Notes under the pieces: model-generated
The model's input: only the letters and a program-made list of their open reading frames with translations
Databases searched by the model: none
Told to the model about the DNA's origin: nothing
From: Flavobacterium sp. CS20
GTDB taxonomy: Bacteria > Bacteroidota > Bacteroidia > Flavobacteriales > Flavobacteriaceae
Assembly (NCBI RefSeq): GCF_018080005.1
Contig: NZ_CP073015.1
Coordinates: forward strand, 496,001 to 560,000
Reading direction: 5' to 3'
Length of the DNA: 64,000 bases
Translations under genes and position numbers: made by a program
Part shown: positions 8,616-17,990 of the stretch, piece by piece
Layout of the letters: every line of letters begins with the position of its first letter
Position numbering within the stretch: position 1 is the stretch's first letter

Positions 8616-8810
8616 ATGTTAATAGTAAAAGTAAAAGACGGCGAAAAAATTGACAGAGCTTTAAAACGTTTAAAGCGTAAATTTAGAGACACTCAGGTTT
8701 TACAAACTTTGAGAGATAAAAAAGAATTTACTAAGCCTTCAGTTGAGCGCAGACAACAAATCAAGAAAGCACAATACGTTCAGTCTTTAAAAGAGAAAGA
8801 GGATTTTTAG
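8616..8810 (+). CDS. rpsU: 30S ribosomal protein S21
   Basis: 64 residues, very basic, matching S21 throughout: MLIVKVKDGEKIDRALKRLK start, RKFRDTQVLQTLRDKKEFTKPS centre, then RRQQIKKAQYVQSLK. S21 sits near the anti-Shine-Dalgarno on the 30S platform. In Bacteroidota, whose ribosomes occlude the anti-SD, bS21 is known to take part in that sequestration and can be tied to autoregulation. It is monocistronic, with a TAnnTTTG promoter element upstream and a clear hairpin terminator downstream. Confidence 0.97.
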   Translation: MLIVKVKDGEKIDRALKRLKRKFRDTQVLQTLRDKKEFTKPSVERRQQIKKAQYVQSLKEKEDF

Positions 8811-8842
8811 ATAAATCTTCTACTTTTTTATTATAAAATATT

Positions 8843-8866
8843 AGCCAATTTTTTAATTGGCTTTTT
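8843..8866 (+). terminator. intrinsic terminator of rpsU
   Basis: AGCCAATT (8843-8850) pairs perfectly with AATTGGCT (8855-8862) across a TTTT loop, followed by a T-rich run. It ends just before the stop of the convergent DUF2797 gene. Confidence 0.85.
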
Positions 8867-8870
8867 GCTT

Positions 8871-9665
8871 TTATGATATACTAAAGTCCACAACAAAACC
8901 ACTGTGACTTCTCACATTAAATACGGTTTCGTCTTCAAAGATGAGATATTGTCCTTTGATGCCTACCAATTTGCCTTTGTAGTCTTTAGTTTTGGTCAAA
9001 TTTAGACTTTTTACCTTTTTGGGATATTGTTTAACAGGAAACTCAATATTAAATTCTTCTTCGTCTGTTTTAAAAAATTCTTGGGTTTCATCAGGGAGAT
9101 ATTGTTTTAAATCGTTTTTGATTTCTTTTAAATCTAAATCTTCTATCTCATTTTTTAGCATACTCTGCCATTTGGTTTTATCAGAAATATGTTCTTTTAA
9201 TGCCACTTCGGCAATGCCAGCTAAGTAACGGTTTGGGGTTTCTAAAATAACAATGGCTTCGTGTGCACCTTGGTCAATCCAGCGATAAGGCACTTGTGTT
9301 TTTCGAGTTACGCCAACTTTTACACTGCCCGTATTTGATAAATAAACGATATGAGGTTGGAGTTGAACGCGTTTTTCAAATGATAGATCACGGTCTTCTT
9401 TGTCGAGATGAGCCTTGCTCAATTCGGGGTTAATGACCCAATCTCCAACTTCTGGTGCTTCATAAAAACAATCGTAGCAGTAACCTTGTCTAAAAATCTT
9501 TTTGTCTTTATGGCAGTTTAAGCATTCATAAGTTTTAAAAGTTATGCTTATATTTTTGTCAATCAGTTGGTTTAGAATCACAAAGCTGTTTTTGAAGCTC
9601 AAGTAATATTGAATAGGTTTGTGATATTCACTTTTCATTTTGTGTAAAACACCTGTATATTGCAT
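8871..9665 (-). CDS. DUF2797 family protein with zinc ribbon and GIY-YIG-like core
   Basis: 264 residues. The overall sequence matches the DUF2797 family, of unknown function. A four-cysteine cluster CLNCHK...GYCYDCF (about 48-69) looks like a zinc ribbon. Next comes HIVYLSNTGSVKVGVTR...RWIDQGA (about 107-135), which has the spacing of a GIY-YIG nuclease core (YL, KVGVT, downstream Arg). This relation is my inference. The last 60 residues form an OB-like strand set (GKLVGIKGQYLIFEDETVF). It is monocistronic and divergent from the GH3 gene. Confidence 0.8.
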   Translation of the reverse strand: MQYTGVLHKMKSEYHKPIQYYLSFKNSFVILNQLIDKNISITFKTYECLNCHKDKKIFRQGYCYDCFYEAPEVGDWVINPELSKAHLDKEDRDLSFEKRVQLQPHIVYLSNTGSVKVGVTRKTQVPYRWIDQGAHEAIVILETPNRYLAGIAEVALKEHISDKTKWQSMLKNEIEDLDLKEIKNDLKQYLPDETQEFFKTDEEEFNIEFPVKQYPKKVKSLNLTKTKDYKGKLVGIKGQYLIFEDETVFNVRSHSGFVVDFSIS

Positions 9666-9702
9666 TTTTTTATATTTTTACTGTTTAATAATATTTCAAT
9701 TA

Positions 9703-11225
9703 ATGCCAATTCAAATCATTCACAATGTTGCCTCTTGGTTTTTAAAAAAACGCATCCATCAAATGGAATTGTTTTTAAAATACCCACATGAAGTTCAAAA
9801 CGAACTTTTATTTAATCTTTTAGACAAAGCCAAAGATACAGAATACGGCAAAACCCACGATTTTAAATCGATTAAAACTTATAAAGATTTTAATGAAAGA
9901 TTACCTATTGTAACTTACGAAGATATTTATGATAAGATTGAGCAAAGTCGTCAAGGGGTTTCTAATATTTTTTGACCAACACCAATTAAAATGTTTGCCA
10001 AATCCAGCGGTACTACCAATGCTAAGAGCAAGTTTATTCCATTAAGTGAAGAAGCACTTGAAGACAATCACTATCTGCAAGTAAAGATTTGTTGTGTATG
10101 TATTTAAACAATAATGAAAACTCTAAGCTATTTACTGGCAAAGGTTTACGCCTTGGTGGCAGTAAAGAAATTTATCACAACAACGGCACCTCTTTTGGGG
10201 ATTTGTCAGCTTTATTGATAGATAATATGCCACTTTGGGCAAGTTTTTCAAGCACGCCGAGCAATGCGATTTCTTTGATGGGCAATTGGGAAGAAAAATT
10301 GCCCGCTATCATCAACGAAAGCATCAAACAAAATGTCACCAGTTTAGCTGGCGTACCATCTTGGATGTTGGTTTTGCTTAATGAAATTTTAGAAAAAACC
10401 AATGCCAAACATATCAAAGAGATTTGGCCAGATTTAGAAGTCTATTTTCACGGTGGCGTGAGTTTTGACCCTTACCTTAATCAATATCAAAACATTATTC
10501 CCGATGGTGATTTTAAATATTATGAAATCTACAACGCTTCTGAAGGCTTTTTTGCAAGACAAGACCAAAATGATAGTAAAGACCTATTGTTAATGCTTAA
10601 TTATGGTATTTTTTATGAGTTTATTCCTATGGATATTTTCGGTCAAAAAGAAGAAAAAGCCATTGCCTTAGACCAAGTTGAAATTGGTAAAAATTATGCG
10701 ATGCTCATCACGACTAACTCTGGCTTATGGCGTTACAAAATTGGCGATACTGTCAGGTTTACCTCAACAAATCCTTATCGCATTAGAGTGACTGGTCGAA
10801 CTAAACACCACATCAATGTTTTTGGAGAAGAACTCATCATTGAAAATGCAGAAGTTGCTCTAAAAAAAGCAAGATTAGAACACGATGTAGAAATTGTAGA
10901 TTACACCGTTGGACCTATTTTTATGGATGGTAAAGACAAAGGTGCTCACGAATGGATTATTGAGTTTAAAAACATACCAAACTCCATAGATGATTTTACA
11001 CTGAGTTTAGACAACAATTTGAGAGCTGTCAATTCAGATTATGATGCCAAACGCAATCATGATACCACGCTTAGGATATTAAAATTACACGTGGCAAAAA
11101 CAGGCTTGTTTTACACTTGGCTAAAAAACAATGAAAAATTAGGTGGTCAACACAAAATACCGAGACTTTCTAACGAGCGAAAATATGTTGAAGAACTTTT
11201 GAGTTTGCAAAATAAAATAACTTAG
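9703..11225 (+). pseudogene. GH3 auxin-responsive promoter family protein, interrupted by a TGA and a frameshift
   Basis: Reading from ATG 9703, a GH3-type adenylating enzyme of about 507 residues can be reconstructed. There are two lesions. TGA at 9973-9975 stands where the family has Trp (SNIF-W-PTPIKMFAKSSGTTN). A one-base deletion near 10080-10083 (CAAGTAAAG where CAAGGTAAAG restores the frame) shifts to the frame 10089-11225. The SSGTTNAKSK ATP-binding loop lies between them; later motifs (YNASEGFFA, GLWRYKIGDTVRF, TGRTKHHINVFGEEL) are intact. GH3 proteins join acyl acids to amino acids; the bacterial substrates are unknown. Two lesions make real decay more plausible here than in other broken genes of the window. 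Confidence 0.85.
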
Positions 11226-11226
11226 T

Positions 11227-11751
11227 ATGCGATTTTTAAAAATAGGGTTTCTATTGATTTTCACAATTCAATTATCATCTTGCAAAAGTGTGAGTAAAGC
11301 CATCGGCAATCCTGATGTTTATTTATACAAAGATCAAGCACAATTAATGAATGGCACCTATTTTATAGACCCATATAAAACGAACGGTAAATCAAAGCTA
11401 TTGACTGAAATATTTGATTTAAAAGAAGCTGAAAATGTTGAGAAAGTTGATTTCAATTTTATCGATAACAAACACTTGCAAATTAGTTATACCGATGGAT
11501 TGCGAAAATTTTCAAAAGTGATTGAAGGCAAAATGAAAAATGGTGCTTTTAGATATGAATATAAAAATTTTCCCATAGGGATTCCTTTTTTTCTATTTGC
11601 CTATAATTTTAAGGTACACCATATTGCTTTAGGAAATGATGACAATATCATTATCACTGAATATGATTATGTTCATACCCAAAATTTCATTAATGGTTTT
11701 AATGAAAAAACCGTTGAAAATCGGTATTATTTTGATCGGCAGTTAAAGTAA
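11227..11751 (+). CDS. putative lipoprotein of unknown function
   Basis: 174 residues. The signal peptide ends in the lipobox LSSC at residues 16-19 (MRFLKIGFLLIFTIQLSSCK), so it should be lipidated and exported. The remainder is a mostly beta, lysine/aromatic-rich domain with no motif I recognise. It begins 1 bp after the GH3 frame ends and is evidently translated from the same mRNA. If the GH3 gene is truly dead, this gene would depend on read-through transcription or its own promoter. No function assigned. Confidence 0.7.
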   Translation: MRFLKIGFLLIFTIQLSSCKSVSKAIGNPDVYLYKDQAQLMNGTYFIDPYKTNGKSKLLTEIFDLKEAENVEKVDFNFIDNKHLQISYTDGLRKFSKVIEGKMKNGAFRYEYKNFPIGIPFFLFAYNFKVHHIALGNDDNIIITEYDYVHTQNFINGFNEKTVENRYYFDRQLK

Positions 11752-11793
11752 AAATTAAGTCTATCAATAAAGCTATTGAAGTTTTGATGATTA

Positions 11794-12729
11794 TTAATTA
11801 AAAGCTGACTTATAAACACCTGCCTTAATTAGTTTTTTTTGTAAACATTTTAACTTTAAAAGTATCCATTTTGGGCAGTTTAAAAGAAAAAGGTGTTTGG
11901 TTGTCAAATGCGTTTTATCAATTTCAGAGACTAAATTTTTATAAAGCTTTTTGTTGTTATTTATTTTAGATTGTAAAGCTAACGAATATCGGTTGATGTC
12001 TAAATAGTGTTTTAAACTAATGTTTTGCTTTTCTATGAGCTTGTGTTTATGGATGTATTTATATGTTTCTTCTAATGAACTTATTGACGAAAGATTATGT
12101 TCTGTGTATTTTTTATACAACAAAGTAAACTTGGGATTGTAACCCAATTTGTAGTTTAAAGCAAACCTGATGATTAAGTCTATATCTTCACCAGTTTTTA
12201 GATCAACATCAAAACCGCCAATTTTGTTAAAGCTTGATTTTTTAAACGATAGAGTAGATGTCCAAAACAAAGGATCTATAAGGCTATACTCAAAATAATT
12301 ATCAATATAGCTAATATGTTTTGGTATAGCTTTGCTAAAAACAGGTTTTTTGATATAACGTTGCTCTAATTGAACTGAATATGCCGTTGAAACTAAATCT
12401 GCATGGCTCAATTTTTGAATAGCTTTATAAGTTTCTTCAAGATGATTTTTTGACCAGATATCATCGGCATCTAACAAAGAAACCCATTCGCATTCAGCAA
12501 TTTCAACACCTTTATTTCGTGCAATAGAAGCACCTTTATTGACCTGATTGTGTAGCTTAATACGCTTGTCTCCAAAATCTTTTATAACCTCAAGACTTTT
12601 GTCAGTTGAACCATCGTTAACTATAACGAGTTCAAAATCTTTATAAGTTTGGTTTAAAACGCTTTGTATTGTTTCTTTTAAAAAGTTTGCCTTGTTATAG
12701 ACAGGTAAAATAACAGAAAAATAAGCCAT
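11794..12729 (-). CDS. glycosyltransferase family 2
   Basis: 311 residues. A GT-A fold N-terminus is obvious: FSVILPVYNKANFLKETIQS, then VIVNDGSTDKSLEVI and the metal-binding LLDADDIW near residue 95. The acceptor-side SFNKIGGFDVDLKTGEDIDLIIRFAL matches bacterial polysaccharide transferases. The last 90 residues are basic and variable. The enzyme would move a nucleotide-sugar residue to LPS, capsule or a lipid-linked glycan on the cytosolic face. It abuts the next upstream glycosyltransferase with no gap, so the two are one operon. Confidence 0.9.
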   Translation of the reverse strand: MAYFSVILPVYNKANFLKETIQSVLNQTYKDFELVIVNDGSTDKSLEVIKDFGDKRIKLHNQVNKGASIARNKGVEIAECEWVSLLDADDIWSKNHLEETYKAIQKLSHADLVSTAYSVQLEQRYIKKPVFSKAIPKHISYIDNYFEYSLIDPLFWTSTLSFKKSSFNKIGGFDVDLKTGEDIDLIIRFALNYKLGYNPKFTLLYKKYTEHNLSSISSLEETYKYIHKHKLIEKQNISLKHYLDINRYSLALQSKINNNKKLYKNLVSEIDKTHLTTKHLFLLNCPKWILLKLKCLQKKLIKAGVYKSAFN

Positions 12730-13599
12730 TTAGTAATTTTTACAAAAGCAAAATAGCTTATATAAATCGAATAACCATAAAGGTTTACCATTTAATAATA
12801 AAAATTTGTAAGCTTTTTGGCTTATAATAGGGTTTAATAGGAGTAAAACCTTATGCAAATATAAACGCTTTAGGTTGTGATAAAGTTTTGATATATTGGT
12901 TTGCCCAGGGTTTAAAATATTGAGTTTCTCAAGTTTTATCAAGGTTTTTATTGCCGTTTCAGTTTTTGTTAGATAAGTTTTATTGCTCTCTAAATTGCAA
13001 TGATAAACTGGATTATCAAGATGTAAAACTTTTGTGTTTTTTTTGTAGAGTTGGTTAGAAAACACCAAATCTTCATAGCCATAAGTTTTTATGTGTTTGT
13101 CAAATAATTGATTGATGTTGACCAATAAAATATTTGAAGTTAGCAAATACTTAAATGGTTTTTTTTGACGCTTTTTAGCGAGTTTTGCTTCGCGTTTCAC
13201 ACCATAATTATACCTCAAGTTGTGTTTATCGGAAATTTTTTGATAACAAATACCACCAAAACAAGCTATAGCATTGTGTTGTTTTGAAATTTTTATGTAA
13301 GTTTTTATAAAGTGATCTTGTTTGGGCATAACATCACAATCTAAAATCAGTTTGGTTTCAAATTGAGCCCAATTTATGAGTCTATTGATATTGCCAGCCC
13401 GACCTAAATTTGTTTTTTGAATTTTGTAATGGCAATTTTCTATTGAATTTATTTTATTATTATCCCTTAAAAATTGATAACCGGCATCTTCACTGACCAA
13501 AATTTCAAACGCTATTTTTGCACTTTTACATTGTTTGTATAAAGCTTCAACCAATTTTACACTTGGGTAATTATAACATGGAATTAGAATGCTAATCAC
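12730..13599 (-). CDS. glycosyltransferase family 2-like protein
   Basis: 289 residues. The N-terminus ISILIPCYNYPSVKLVEALY plus EILVSEDAG and KLILDCDVMPKQDH (DxD-like metal site near residue 113) is the GT-A fold. GYEDLVFSNQLYKK corresponds to the ED catalytic motif. Compared with its neighbour it lacks a classical DDGS motif (SEDAG instead), so the donor specificity may differ. It is first in a two-gene operon with the 11794-12729 transferase and probably acts in the same surface glycan pathway. Confidence 0.85.
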   Translation of the reverse strand: MISILIPCYNYPSVKLVEALYKQCKSAKIAFEILVSEDAGYQFLRDNNKINSIENCHYKIQKTNLGRAGNINRLINWAQFETKLILDCDVMPKQDHFIKTYIKISKQHNAIACFGGICYQKISDKHNLRYNYGVKREAKLAKKRQKKPFKYLLTSNILLVNINQLFDKHIKTYGYEDLVFSNQLYKKNTKVLHLDNPVYHCNLESNKTYLTKTETAIKTLIKLEKLNILNPGQTNISKLYHNLKRLYLHKVLLLLNPIISQKAYKFLLLNGKPLWLFDLYKLFCFCKNY

Positions 13600-13667
13600 A
13601 AATGAGAGTTTATATTAGGTTTTTAAAGCTTATTGGTAAGTTTTTGTATATCAATTAAATAGAAAAT

Positions 13668-14357
13668 TTATGTTTCATTTTTTTTCTGAACAACTTCAAA
13701 AACTTTTTGACCATCACATTTTAAAGTTTTAGATGGATATTTTAATAATAAAGCATAATCATGAGTAGCCATAAGAATGGTATTCCCATTTTTATTAATA
13801 TCTTGCAATACATTCATAACTTCAATTGAGGTTTGTGGGTCAAGATTTCCCGTAGGTTCGTCAGCAAGAATAAGTTCAGGATCATTCAAAAGTGCCCTAG
13901 CAATTGCTACACGCTGTTGCTCACCGCCAGAGAGTTGATATGGAAATTTAAAATGTTTGGTTTGCATCCCTACTTTTCTTAAAACTTCGTCGATTTTGCT
14001 TTCCATTTGAGATTTGTCTTTCCAGCCGGTTGCTTTTAAAACAAACTCTAAATTTTGCTTGATGTTTCTATCGTTCAAAAGTTTAAAATCTTGAAAAACA
14101 ACGCCTAATTTTCGTCTCAACTGAGGAATTTGTTTTTCTTTTAACTTCTTTAAGTCTATGCCTACAATTTCACCTTGACCTTCTTTGAGAGGAATATCTC
14201 CATAAAGGGTTTTCATAAAACTGCTTTTACCTGTCCCTGTTTTACCAATTAAGTAAACAAATTCTCCTTTTTTTATCGAAACATTAACCTGTGAAAGTAT
14301 CAAATTTTCTCTTTGATAAACAGCGACATTTTTTAGATTTAAAATTATATCAGACAT
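13668..14357 (-). CDS. ftsE: cell division ATP-binding protein FtsE
   Basis: 229 residues from the chosen ATG at 14357 (MSDIILNL); an in-frame ATG 9 bp further upstream is less likely. It is a complete ABC ATPase: Walker [11 protein letters not shown]-loop [10 protein letters not shown], signature [15 protein letters not shown], Walker [13 protein letters not shown] and switch His in MATHDYALL. With the membrane partner FtsX it controls peptidoglycan hydrolases at the septum. ftsX is not adjacent here, as is common in Bacteroidota. A MacB/LolD-type ATPase would look similar, but the length and [19 protein letters not shown] context favour FtsE. Confidence 0.88.
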   Translation of the reverse strand: MSDIILNLKNVAVYQRENLILSQVNVSIKKGEFVYLIGKTGTGKSSFMKTLYGDIPLKEGQGEIVGIDLKKLKEKQIPQLRRKLGVVFQDFKLLNDRNIKQNLEFVLKATGWKDKSQMESKIDEVLRKVGMQTKHFKFPYQLSGGEQQRVAIARALLNDPELILADEPTGNLDPQTSIEVMNVLQDINKNGNTILMATHDYALLLKYPSKTLKCDGQKVFEVVQKKNET

Positions 14358-14529
14358 ATAAAACATTCATGTTAAAAACGATGTAAAGGTAAAAAAAATA
14401 TGTTTTAGAATGACCAAATTCAATATGATTGAATTATTTGGTTGTAAATATGACTACGAATAGCATTTTGATTATTTAAAGTTTATAAACCTGCTATCAA
14501 AGTAAGTTTCTATAATTTGTAATAATAAA

Positions 14530-14560
14530 TTGTCATTTTAAAATTAAAAACATAAATTTG
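14530..14560 (+). promoter_or_regulatory. Bacteroidota-type promoter of the coiled-coil gene and zapA
   Basis: TTG at 14530-14532 is followed after 20 bp by TAAATTTG at 14553-14560, a full match to TTG-N19/20-TAnnTTTG. It lies 18 bp before ATG 14579. This position also rules out a more upstream start for that gene. Confidence 0.7.
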
Positions 14561-14578
14561 CTTTTTATAGTAATTGCA

Positions 14579-14869
14579 ATGAGTCATTCATTAGATGTTG
14601 TAAAACAAATAGAGCAAAAAGTTTTTAAACTGATAAAAAATCATCAAGCTTTAAGTGAAGACTATAGTCAGATAAAGCTTGAAAACGAAAACTTAAAAGA
14701 AGATATAAAATCTTTAAAAAAATCGCTCGAAGTTTTAAAATCTGAAAATGAACAACTCAAAAACGCAAATGCTATTTTAGGCAGTAATGAATTTAAACGA
14801 GAAACGAAGCTCAAAATAAATCGATTGATTAGAGATGTTGATACTTGTATCACTCAATTATCAGATTAA
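14579..14869 (+). CDS. small coiled-coil protein upstream of ZapA
   Basis: 96 residues from ATG 14579. It is almost entirely a charged coiled coil with heptad Leu/Ile/Lys pattern (YSQIKLENENLKEDIKSLKK and SLEVLKSENEQLKNANAIL), then a short LKINRLIRDVDTCITQL tail. The ZapA gene follows after 5 bp. The size, coiled-coil content and place suggest a ZapB-like partner of ZapA at the division ring; this is inferred from context and not from recognisable homology to E. coli ZapB. A good promoter sits immediately upstream. Confidence 0.7.
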   Translation: MSHSLDVVKQIEQKVFKLIKNHQALSEDYSQIKLENENLKEDIKSLKKSLEVLKSENEQLKNANAILGSNEFKRETKLKINRLIRDVDTCITQLSD

Positions 14870-14874
14870 TTAGG

Positions 14875-15165
14875 ATGGAAGAAAAGCTAAAAATAAAAGT
14901 TTCAATAGCTGATAGAGTCTATCCAATGACGGTAAGTTCTGATCAAGAGCAAAGTTTGAGATTAGCCGCTCAAAAAATAAATAAAACGATAAAGCATTTT
15001 GAGGATAATTATGCGGTTAGAGATAAGCAAGATGTTTTGGCTATGAGTGCTTTGCAATTTGCATCAAAAATAGAACAAAACCAAATTGATACAAACAGCA
15101 CACAAATTGAAATAAATCATCGACTTATCAGTTTAAATGATGAATTAGAAAAATATATAAGTTAA
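14875..15165 (+). CDS. zapA: cell division protein ZapA
   Basis: 96 residues from ATG 14875 (MEEKLKIKVSIADRVYPMTV); a longer in-frame extension to 14845 overlaps the previous gene and is unlikely. The N-terminal beta-rich head includes VSSDQEQSLRLAAQKINKTI, the ZapA hallmark. It is followed by a helix with VLAMSALQFASKIEQNQ and a C-terminal coiled coil. ZapA cross-links FtsZ protofilaments in the cytosol. It is co-transcribed with the coiled-coil gene and followed by 6S RNA, a gene order shared with many bacteria. Confidence 0.9.
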   Translation: MEEKLKIKVSIADRVYPMTVSSDQEQSLRLAAQKINKTIKHFEDNYAVRDKQDVLAMSALQFASKIEQNQIDTNSTQIEINHRLISLNDELEKYIS

Positions 15166-15194
15166 CACGTTCTTTAAAAAAAATAATATTAATA

Positions 15195-15380
15195 CTGCCT
15201 GTATTAGTTGTTTTTCTTTTTTGATAAACTCAACACTTTACAATTAAAAAGGGTGAGTTTTGGTTGCTAAAACATGCCGTTATGTTTTACACATTAGACG
15301 GAAGTTTGATCATCCATGTAGCCCTAATCCTGTTTTATAAGGAGTTTAATTCAAAACAAAAACTAATACAGGCTTTTTTT
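15195..15380 (+). ncRNA. ssrS: 6S RNA (6S-Flavo type)
   Basis: In the zapA-rny gap GCCTGTATTAGTT (15197-15209) pairs perfectly over 13 bp with AACTAATACAGGC (15361-15373), closing a roughly 180-nt RNA. A run of seven T follows, as in an intrinsic terminator. Inside, AAACTCA/TGAGTTT forms a further stem, and the rest is a largely A/U internal region as expected for the open-complex mimic. Position after zapA matches ssrS in other bacteria, and the 6S-Flavo family is known from Flavobacteria. It would bind housekeeping RNA polymerase and dampen transcription in slow growth. Exact 5' end not determined. Confidence 0.8.
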
Positions 15381-15400
15381 ATAACCAAAAATCAAGAAAA

Positions 15401-16964
15401 ATGGATCTTATACCTATTATTGTAAGTGCTGTGATTGCTCTCATACTGGGCTTTGTCATAGCCAAAGTTTTAGACAAATCAAGTTCAAATAACACTTTAA
15501 AACAAGCTCAAGAAGAAAGCAAACGCATAATAGCAGAAGCCAAAAAAGAAGCTGAAAGCATTAAAAAAGACAAAATTTTACAGGCTAAAGAAAAGTTTAT
15601 AGAGCTTAAATCTGAGCATGAAAAAGTCATTATAGCAAGAGATAAGAAAATTGCTGATGCCGAAAAACGCACTAAAGACAAAGAGTCTAAAATCTCAAAT
15701 GAGTTAGCCATCACTAAGAAAAAATCTAAAGAATTAGATGAAAAACTAAAAGACATTGATAATAGAAAGTCTCGTATCATAAAAAAACAAGAAGAAATTG
15801 ACCAAATGTTGCAAAGAAAAATTCAACAGTTGGAAGTAATAAGTGGCTTAAGTGCCGAAGATGCCAAAGCACAACTCTTAGAATCTTTAAAAGAAAAAGC
15901 AAAGTCTGAAGCTATGGCAATTGTGAGAGATACTGTTGAAGAAGCTAAAATGACAGCTCAGCAAGAGGCTAAAAAAATTGTTATAAATACAATTCAACGT
16001 GTTGGCACTGAAGAAGCTATAGAAAACTGTATTTCGGTTTTTAATCTTGAAAACGACGATATAAAAGGTCGTATCATTGGTAGAGAAGGTAGAAACATCC
16101 GTGCTATTGAAGCCGCAACAGGTGTTGAAATAATTGTTGACGACACGCCAGAAGCTATAATTTTATCATGTTTTGACTCTGTAAGACGTGAAATAGCCCG
16201 ACTATCTTTACACAAATTGGTTACCGATGGACGCATTCACCCCGCTAGAATTGAGGATGTAGTCAGCAAAACTAAAAAACAAATAGAAGATGAGATTATA
16301 GAAATTGGAAAACGCACTATTATAGATTTAGGCATTCACGGTTTAAATCCTGAGCTTGTAAAAATAGTTGGTAGAATGAAATACAGATCTTCTTATGGAC
16401 AAAATCTGCTACAACACTCAAGAGAAGTTAGTAATCTCTGTGGAATTATGGCAGATGAGCTCGGCATTAATACTAAGTTAGCCAAAAGAGCAGGCTTGCT
16501 TCACGACATCGGAAAAGCACCTCAAGAAGATACCGAAACACCTCACGCTATTTTAGGTATGCAATGGGCAGAAAAATACGGAGAAAAACCTGAAGTCTGC
16601 AATGCTATTGGAGCACATCACGATGAAATAGAAATGACTTCTTTGTTATCGCCTATTGTTCAGGTTTGTGATGCTATTAGTGGTGCTAGACACTGGAGCT
16701 AGGAGACAAGTTTTAGATTCTTATGTCAAAAGATTGAAAGATTTAGAAGATATTGCATTTGGTTTTCAAGGGGTTCAAAATGCCTATGCTATTCAAGCGG
16801 GTAGAGAGCTTAGGGTCATTGTAGAAAGCGAAAAAGTTCCTGATGCTGTGGCTAAAGAATTATCGTTTGAAATCTCTCAAAAAATTCAAACTGATATGAC
16901 TTATCCTGGACAGGTTAAAGTTACTGTAATTAGAGAAACTCGAGCTGTGAATATTGCTAAGTAA
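15401..16964 (+). pseudogene. rny: ribonuclease Y, reading frame broken by a one-base insertion
   Basis: N-terminal transmembrane helix (about 3-24), long charged coiled coil (30-190), KH domain ([22 protein letters not shown]), then HD domain with [12 protein letters not shown] and NAIGAHHDE. At GAR the frame is lost: AGACACTGGAGC contains an extra A at 16692. Removing it gives the family sequence [18 protein letters not shown] and continues to TAA 16962-16964, about 520 residues in all, the normal RNase Y size. RNase Y initiates mRNA decay at the inner membrane. The conserved C-terminus remains fully readable, so a sequencing error is more likely than gene death. Confidence 0.88.
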
Positions 16965-16986
16965 ATTATTGAATTAATTTTCTATC

Positions 16987-17022
16987 AAATCATTAAAAAA
17001 AGTCTAAAAATTTTATTGATTT
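16987..17022. terminator. candidate bidirectional terminator between rny and the FMN oxidoreductase
   Basis: AAATCATTAAAA (16987-16998) pairs with TTTTATTGATTT (17011-17022) with a single mismatch, around a 12-nt loop between two convergent genes. The stem is A/T rich, so strength is uncertain. Confidence 0.4.
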
Positions 17023-17030
17023 GAGTTTAA

Positions 17031-17984
17031 CTAAATGTCACAAACTTTCTGTTGTGCTGTTTTAAACTCTTCTATAATTTCATTGACTATATTTTTGGCA
17101 GGTGATATAGAGTCGATTAAACCTGAGATTTGTCCGATTTCTAACTCACCTTCGTCTAAATCGCCTTCAAACATCCCTTTTTTTGCTCTCGCTCGACCAA
17201 GAAGTTTTTGTAAATCTTCTTTACTGGGCGATTTTTTATACAATTGCTGAATATCGTTATAAAACTTATTTTTGATCAACCTAACAGGGGCTAATTCTTT
17301 AAGGGTTAGTTGCGTTTCTCCTTCTTTAATATCAACTACTTTTTGTTTAAAATTGATATGAGAAGAGGCTTCATGACTAACTACAAATCGGGTTCCGATC
17401 TGCACGGCATCAGCTCCTAAAACCATTGTCGCGAGCATGGCTTGCCCATTGCCAATTCCTCCAGCGGCAATCAATGGAATGTCTATTTCTTTTTTTACCA
17501 TAGGAATAAGCGTAAAAGTAGTAGTCTCTTCTCGACCATTGTGACCGCCAGCTTCAAAACCTTCGGCAACAACAGCATCTACGCCAGCTTGTTGTGCTTT
17601 TAATGCAAATTTCACACTGCTTACCACATGGATAACTTTGATGCCATTAGACTTTAAATATGGGGTGAAGGTTTTAGGATTTCCAGCTGAGGTAAATACG
17701 ATCTTTACATTTTTATCAACAATAATTTGCATGATTTTGTCAATGTCTGGATATAGCATAGGGACGTTGACACCAAATGGATTTTGAGTTGCTTTTTGGC
17801 ATTTTGAGATATGTTCTTCAAGCACATCTGGATACATTGAACCTGCTCCAATTATCCCTAATCCACCAGCATTACTTACCGTTGAAGCGAGTTTCCAACC
17901 ACTGGTCCATATCATACCAGCTTGAATTAGCGGATATTTTATAGCCAGCAAGTTTGTTATTTTATTATTTTTAAACATCGTCAT
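17031..17984 (-). CDS. nitronate monooxygenase / FabK-like FMN enzyme
   Basis: 317 residues, TIM-barrel flavoprotein of the 2-nitropropane dioxygenase family. Visible elements: YPLIQAGMIWTSGWKLASTVSNAGGLGIIG at the start (split motif), VVAEGFEAGGHNGREE near residue 137, LIAAGGIGNG and GADAVQIGTRFV for FMN phosphate binding. Members oxidise alkyl nitronates or serve as enoyl-ACP reductase FabK; these cannot be told apart here. It is 6 bp downstream of mnmA on the same strand, so probably co-transcribed. Translation may start at either of two Met codons two residues apart. Confidence 0.88.
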   Translation of the reverse strand: MTMFKNNKITNLLAIKYPLIQAGMIWTSGWKLASTVSNAGGLGIIGAGSMYPDVLEEHISKCQKATQNPFGVNVPMLYPDIDKIMQIIVDKNVKIVFTSAGNPKTFTPYLKSNGIKVIHVVSSVKFALKAQQAGVDAVVAEGFEAGGHNGREETTTFTLIPMVKKEIDIPLIAAGGIGNGQAMLATMVLGADAVQIGTRFVVSHEASSHINFKQKVVDIKEGETQLTLKELAPVRLIKNKFYNDIQQLYKKSPSKEDLQKLLGRARAKKGMFEGDLDEGELEIGQISGLIDSISPAKNIVNEIIEEFKTAQQKVCDI

Positions 17985-17990
17985 TCTATT

